From Clitoria ternatea (taxonomy: Eukaryota > Streptophyta > Magnoliopsida > Fabales > Fabaceae): 64,000 bases of DNA. The notes below the pieces were generated by a model. It saw nothing but the letters and a program-made list of their open reading frames with translations, ran no database searches and was not told the DNA's origin. Both the position numbers and the translations under genes were made by a program. Positions 59,096-64,000 of the stretch are shown here, piece after piece. Every line of letters starts with the position of its first letter. Position 1 is the stretch's first letter. Location: positions 80,954,001 through 81,018,000 of the forward strand of contig CM075669.1 in assembly GCA_037962975.1 (NCBI GenBank). Direction: 5' to 3'.

Positions 59096-60263
59096 CATTA
59101 TCTTGAGATGATATTGTTGTATATACCCATGTTGATGTTTATTCCCACAGTAGGATCCGTAATTGATAAGTATGATTTCTTATGAATATGTATTAGCCTA
59201 AGATCATTTGCATATAGCCTAGAGATAAGCTAGTATAAGATTGAGACCTAGAAAGGTGATGGTTGATTGAAGGTTAAAAACCTCTAATCGGACAACATAA
59301 ATAACCTTGACAAACACTTTGATGAAAACTATGAAAATACTTGTGATAGATCACTGTGATGAAGGGCAATGAATTAGGTTTATGTATATTCTTGATTTAT
59401 GATCATTATGTAAGTCTATGATGAGAAAAGTGAATAAGTTGATGATGGTTGGTACTTATGTTGTAAAGCACATAAGTGATTTACTTGTACACATAATCAC
59501 AAGTGTTTAAGTTTGTCATTTCAAATGTAATACTAAGTTCGTCATTTCGAATGTAATACTCGCTCTCCTATGTTGTCTCTTTTTAGCATTATGATGCAGG
59601 ACCTTATATGGGGTGATATGACTTTATTTTGTAAAATGATAATTTTGTGTAAAGGTAAAAGAATGGTAATGGAATGCTTAAGCCAGCAATGTAAATGATA
59701 TGTGATGATGTTGATATTTATGTTGATGGCGGCCTTATTTGTTTTGTAAATAAATCGTTATTCTTTTGATAATGTATATTGACCGATTCTTTTGGATATA
59801 ACAATGTTTGATGGTTAGACAAATGTATTTGGACGCCAATGTGATGGCTATGATATTATGATAATGAATAATTTATGATTGCCTAAGTTTGGAAATGTTA
59901 TATGTGTAGATGTCTTAATGAACTACAAGCATGGATTGGAGGATAGATATTGAGATTTATTTATATATGTGTATATTAATGATGATCCATGATTTAAGCA
60001 CGTCCTTGATGTTTAAAAATAATGGAGGAATTATGGTGCATAGGTCCTAAAAGGTTAAGGTTGATTCTAGGTCAAACATATTGAAATTAGGTGGTTATCG
60101 TGTGCCAAAAATGTCCTACAAAGTACATGGATCCAAGTACCAAAGCATGGAAATTTGAAAAACTAAGTTTTGAGTATCAGGGGGTGATTCATGACCAGTG
60201 GATCACACTGTCTCAAGCCATGAAATTGCGTAAATTTTCTCAGGAAAACAAAATGCTCCACAG

Positions 60264-60332
60264 CCAGTGGGAAGTTCCTATGGCTAGTGGAAATTTCCTA
60301 CTGCTAGTGGATTATTCCCATAACTAGTAGGT
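60264..60332. repeat. 20-bp-step CTAGTGG repeat in LTR C
   Basis: (C)CAGTGG at 60264, CTAGTGG at 60284 and 60304, and CTAGTAG at 60324 have an exact 20-bp spacing, with a further CCAGTGG at 60195. Each is followed by GAA/ATT and (T)TCC(T/C). Confidence 0.8.
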
Positions 60333-61088
60333 CTAGGCCATGGATCCCTCTATTTGAGTGCCAAAAAATTTTACGTTTTCGCCTATTTTCTTGATCTTTT
60401 TTGATCCTTTGCATAGGGTTTTGATCCCATAATCCTTAGCTCTCTTTGACACTCCTTTAAATATGTTTTTGCCATCATGTGTGAGTGAATCTCAAGTGAA
60501 ATACCATGTAAAACTTTAACCTTTGCCTAGTTATGCAAGGTAAATTCTTAATTTTTTTATCTTAGCCATGGTATAGTCATGTATTAACTGAGTGTGCGAG
60601 GTTAATGGCTTGTCACTCCTTAACCTCTTGTTGTTAACATTCTTATGGGCAAACCTTATTGATTAATTGATGTTTGGAAATGGTACACACCACTTTCATG
60701 CTGTTAGCCATCATTTATCATATTTTCATCGAACTCCATTATCGATGAGTTGCATTCTTGGTTCCCCTCTCATATCTTTATATATAGGAAAGGAAATATA
60801 CCTTTATACACACGTCTTATTCTATTGCTTTGTATTCCTCTGTGTGTGTGTATATATAGGGTTTTGAATCATCGGTCCACTTTATTGTCATTTTTACTTT
60901 ATCGTGGCCTCTAGTTCTCTGTGGTTTAGATCTTGGTGTAAATGGTTGGCTTTTAGAACTTCACCGTGAAAAATTTATTCACATTTTTACTAATTACTTA
61001 TGTTTGAATCGAGATTCGGGTCTTGGGAATCAGTGTGCCACACAACCTTTTTAATAAATGTTCTAATGCCATATTAAATTATTCTGAG

Positions 61089-61870
61089 TAGAGCTAACAA
61101 AATGGGCCAACTCGCATAAGCCGACCCAAGCCCGCCTGTAAAAATGTAGTGCATAGGCCTAAAAAAATTCAAAATCAATAAGCAAAAAAAAGTATGATCC
61201 TAAAAAAGCCCCAAAGAAATGGATCGACCCGTTCGGGCTGCAGGCGGCCTGAGTATTTTTTTTTAAAAAAATTAATATTGTGTGTTAGGGATTTTGTTAT
61301 GGCCCAGGTGTTAGAGCATCTATGGATTTCAATCATTATTATATTAACTATATGCTAGCCAACATGCTCTCACTACCCTAATTACTCTGAAATTTGTCTT
61401 CATTAAGAAATTGTCATGTCTCATTCATTAATTCCTTTCTTTCTCTTTGTTATCTCAGCTACAGTATCTAAATTTATTTATTTAATTTAACATAAAGCAA
61501 ATAATAAAAAGAATTTGAATTTGCTTTCTAGTAGGTTCTGCTTAATTTTGTGGATAGCATTTAACACTAGCAATTATTTTAGCATACCATTAATATTTTA
61601 TAAATATTTATCAAACATTTTAAATTTTTTTTACAAATGTTAGGTAGTTTTAATTTTTTTGGATAGAGCTTTAATTTTTTATAAATTTATTTTTCTAACA
61701 TTTTTTTAAAGCGGACCGCTCGATCAAGCTCGCAACCCATTAAAGGCCGGGCTAAGGCCTTTAATTTCAAAGCCTGAATTTTTGGAGACCTTTTTGTCCC
61801 AGTCTTAAGTGGCCTGTAGCCTGATAAAACCTAGTATGTTTATGGCCGCCCGCCCGAATTACTAGCCAGA
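61089..61870. mobile_element. Old non-autonomous hAT-like element
   Basis: The left end TAGAGCTAACAAAATGGGCC and the reversed right end TCTGGCTAGTAATTCGGGCGGG pair imperfectly (about 11 of 19). Both are followed by G+C-rich GCCCG motifs. The flanks ATTCTGAG (61081-61088) and ATTCTAAT (61871-61878) look like a decayed 8-bp duplication. It is non-coding inside. Confidence 0.5.
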
Positions 61871-62286
61871 ATTCTAATTGATTAGAAGTATTTATTATTC
61901 ACCCATTACATGGTTCTTACCAAATATCTTTATGAACACCAAGTTTTCCTCCTAAATAATCATCCAATCATCACCCAAAATACCAAATAACTTTTATAAA
62001 TGTTGTTTCACTTTCAACAATAATTTTCATACATGTATTAACACATTCATGGCATCCAACATTACGTCCTCATCATTTATTGGTTACTAGTTCCTTATTC
62101 CATCAACCATAATTGTTTTCCACTACCATTAAACACTACAACACACCCAATGATTCATTTCTAGCCACTATAAACATTTCTAAAGTAATAGGTTCCCTTA
62201 TTTCAAAATTTCCACTTGAGATTCCTAATAAACTGTCATGTTTAAGTTACCAAATCACTTCTAACAATATTTTCTAAGTTCAATAA
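61871..62286. other. AT-rich interval without visible gene
   Basis: It resembles the minus-strand long-LTR style (CCATTA, TTCATTTCTAGCCACTA phrases) but no terminus was found. Probably old repeat. Confidence 0.35.
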
Positions 62287-62620
62287 TGTCGCGACCGGGA
62301 TCGCGGCGGCACGGCCGACCCTCGAAACGATTTTAAAGATAAACAGGGAGTCGCCACCAATATTTTTTAGGATAAAATACTGGAAAATCTTTTTGTTAAA
62401 GCACTGGTTATAAAAATGAAATTCCATGGTTCGGGAGTCTGATTACAGGTGAGGAAGGTATTAGCACCTCACGACTGTCCGTTATAAAAATGGTTACCTC
62501 AATTTGATAGCGCGCATTATAATTAGCCCAATAATTATTTTAACTTCTTCATGAAAAGAAAAATGTACGGAACGACAAAATAAACAAAAAAATAAACAAA
62601 AATCAACACAAAATATTTAC

Positions 62621-62885
62621 ATGAGATCAACAGGACGTCTCGTCCAAATTAATCTCGCTCCGCCTTTTTTTTTAAGAAATATTTAAGAAATATGAGATTA
62701 ACAGGACGTCTCGTCCAAATTAATCTTGCTTCTCCTTTTAAAGAAATACTACAAAATATGAGATTAACAAGACGTCTCGTCTAAATTAACCTCGCTCCTT
62801 CTTTTTTTTTTTAAAAAAAAGGTATTTAAAAAAATATGAGATTAACAGGACTTCTCGTCCAAATTAATCTCGCTCCTCCTTTTGA
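62621..62885. repeat. 70-80-bp tandem repeat, 4 copies
   Basis: ATGAGAT(C/T)AACAGGACGTCTCGTC with CAAATTAATCTCGCTCC follows four times (starting at about 62623, 62692, 62757 and 62836), separated by T/A-rich spacers of changing length. Confidence 0.9.
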
Positions 62886-63169
62886 TAGCAAGACAAAAAT
62901 GGAAACTCTAAAAATTAAATAAAGAAAGATGGGCCCGACAGGAACTATTTCCCGCTCCTACGTATTCTCGAGCTTTCGAGAAATCAGGGTCACGTAGTTC
63001 TTTAAAAGTTTTTCCTTATTTTTATTTAGATTTGAAAGAGAAGAAAAAAAAGGAAACATCCATTTCTTTTTATTGTTATTTTTTTTAAAGACTACAGAGC
63101 AAAAGGGAGAGGGAAGCAGAAGCTACCAGAGAGAAAGAGAAACAATAGATTCGGAGAAAAAAAAAGGGC

Positions 63170-64000
63170 AAAAACCGAGTGAGGGAAGAAAATCCGAGTG
63201 AGAAAAAAGAAAATCTGAGTGAAAAAATGAAAAATCCGAGTAAAAATAGGGAAAACCGAGTGAAAAGAGGAAAATCCGAGTGGAAAAATGAAAAATCCGA
63301 GTAAAAATAGGGAAAACCGAGTAAAAATAGTAAAATTCGAGTGGAACAATGAAAGATCCGAGTAAAAATAGTAAAATCAGAGTGATAAGAGGAATACCGG
63401 GTGAAAGTTGAGCAAAAACCGAGTGATGGAGCAGGAATGCTGGTCCGAGAGGAAAAGGGGGGGTTAGAAGGAATGGGAAGGTGCTGGGATTAGGAATGAC
63501 GATGATTGAGTGAGGGTGTGGACAGATTGGAATAGGAGAGGACGGTGTGGAGGATTGTGGGTAGTATGGTGAGGGACGATGGAAGGAGAAGAAGAGAGGA
63601 GTTGGTGTGAAGGAGAGAGAGAACGGAGGTTTTAGCAGAGTTTTCCTTTAATGAAAAAATGTCTCCCCTTGGTGCTTCAACCCTTACCTATTTATAGGCT
63701 TGTCTGAGTGAAGGCCAGCTCAGGCTTCCACTCAGAGTGGAAAACCAACTCACACTTCCATTCAGAGTGAAGTAGGGGACAACGACTGAGTGGGAATTTT
63801 TAATTCCCCCCACTTCCACCCCTGTCTTCCACCCCCAGGATTCCTGGATCCACTTGGGTGGTGGAATCCAAGTCAGCACGGGCGAACAGGGGGAGCCGGG
63901 TGGAAATCCGAGAGAGGATGGTGAAAATCCGAGTGAGAATGATGGAAATCCGAGTGAGAATGGTAGAATTCCGAGTGAAAATGACTCGGATCAGCCTCTC
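63170..64000. repeat. CCGAGTGA array in the Ogre/Tat-like LTR
   Basis: AA(A/T)CCGAGTGA(A)AA recurs about every 18-22 bp from 63174 to about 63425, then again from 63900 to the end, with GAGTGAAGGCCAGCTCA / CACTCAGAGTGGAA forms between 63705 and 63790. It is the same core as in LTRs A and E. Confidence 0.9.

Larger units (their letters stand above)
57097..61042 (+). mobile_element. Long LTR 'C', lacking its 5' terminus
   Basis: It is collinear with LTR B: a pyrimidine-rich leader ending GGAGCAAGGTAAG (57400), AGACGAGGCAGGG...CTCTTGAGGTAGGACAAGAG (58132-58190), and a cassette at 58700-59040 ending TTTGGTACCAATAAAAA. The end region has CGTGAAAAATTTATTCAC (60966) and a likely terminus ...GTGTGCCACA at 61042. 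The TGTAAC start is missing: LTR D abuts at 57096. Short ORFs inside are not supported as genes. Confidence 0.7.
62287..64000. mobile_element. Start of an Ogre/Tat-like LTR, runs off the window
   Basis: It begins TGTCGCGACCGGGATCGCGG, followed by AACAGGGAGTCGCCACC, GGTTCGGGAGTCTGATTAC and GAGGAAGGTATTAGCACCTC. I remember these phrases from legume Ogre/Tat LTRs. It then holds a 70-bp tandem repeat, TTCTCGAGCTTTCGAGAAA, a purine-rich stretch and a CCGAGTGA array. A TATA-like CTATTTATAGG is at 63690-63700. Direction cannot be fixed because only one terminus is present. Confidence 0.65.

Noticed and set aside
63092..63349. 85-codon minus-strand frame rich in Phe, Leu and Pro as a membrane peptide
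   Set aside because: It is a translation of the CCGAGTGAAAA array and purine-rich sequence.

Overview
The window is repeat-rich plant nuclear DNA, and no free-standing, intact host gene was recognised in it. The mix of elements points to a dicot and most likely a legume: a Copia element with a downstream extra ORF, a chromovirus, an Athila-type element with a tRNA-Asp-like primer site, an Ogre/Tat-like LTR with a TGTCGCGACC terminus, two CACTA elements, and several long LTRs starting TGTAACATC. Species cannot be told from the sequence alone.

Layout. (1) 1-2579: part of a long LTR read on the minus strand (starts TGTAACATCC at 2579), packed with ACTCGG motifs. (2) About 2596-29672: a decayed chromovirus Gypsy element on the minus strand, broken by four later insertions. 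These are a Copia relic with an extra ORF (about 2804-10429), a small hAT-like element (11527-12151, 8-bp TSD), a 12.1-kb CACTA element (12552-24657, TSD ACT) with TNPD- and TNPA-like genes, and a 3.66-kb solo LTR 'A' (25284-28946, TSD ATTTC). Across both the CACTA and the solo LTR, the Gypsy pol reading frame resumes exactly on the other side. (3) 29673-57096: a minus-strand long LTR 'D', split by a second CACTA element (31835-37406) that carries exons resembling the host mitochondrial gene MIC60, and by solo LTR 'B' (39478-56661, TSD TCATT). LTR B is itself split by a complete 13.1-kb Athila-type element (40941-54059, TSD GTATG). (4) 57097-61042: a third plus-strand LTR 'C', lacking its start. 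(5) 61089-61870: an old hAT-like element. (6) 62287-64000: the start of an Ogre/Tat-like LTR.

The most striking content is in the Athila-type element. Between integrase and the 3' LTR, on the same strand as pol, lie two intact ORFs. One (45706-46236) encodes a 176-aa basic protein with a four-cysteine cluster, reminiscent of the nucleic-acid-binding/silencing-suppressor proteins of some plant RNA viruses. The other (44852-45394) encodes a 180-aa LOG-like protein; LOG is the cytokinin-activating phosphoribohydrolase. Each has a related short motif upstream, and the LOG-like ORF has its own TATA box. The element's gag-pol has several stops and shifts while these two ORFs are open. A retroelement cargo able to touch both RNA silencing and cytokinin level is the best candidate here for an undescribed system.

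A second theme is the LTRs. Different copies carry different short-motif arrays (CCGAGTGA, GAATCGATTC, CTAGTGG at a 20-bp step), and the CCGAGTGA array appears in LTRs with quite different termini. All calls are by eye; family names rest on remembered motifs, not searches.
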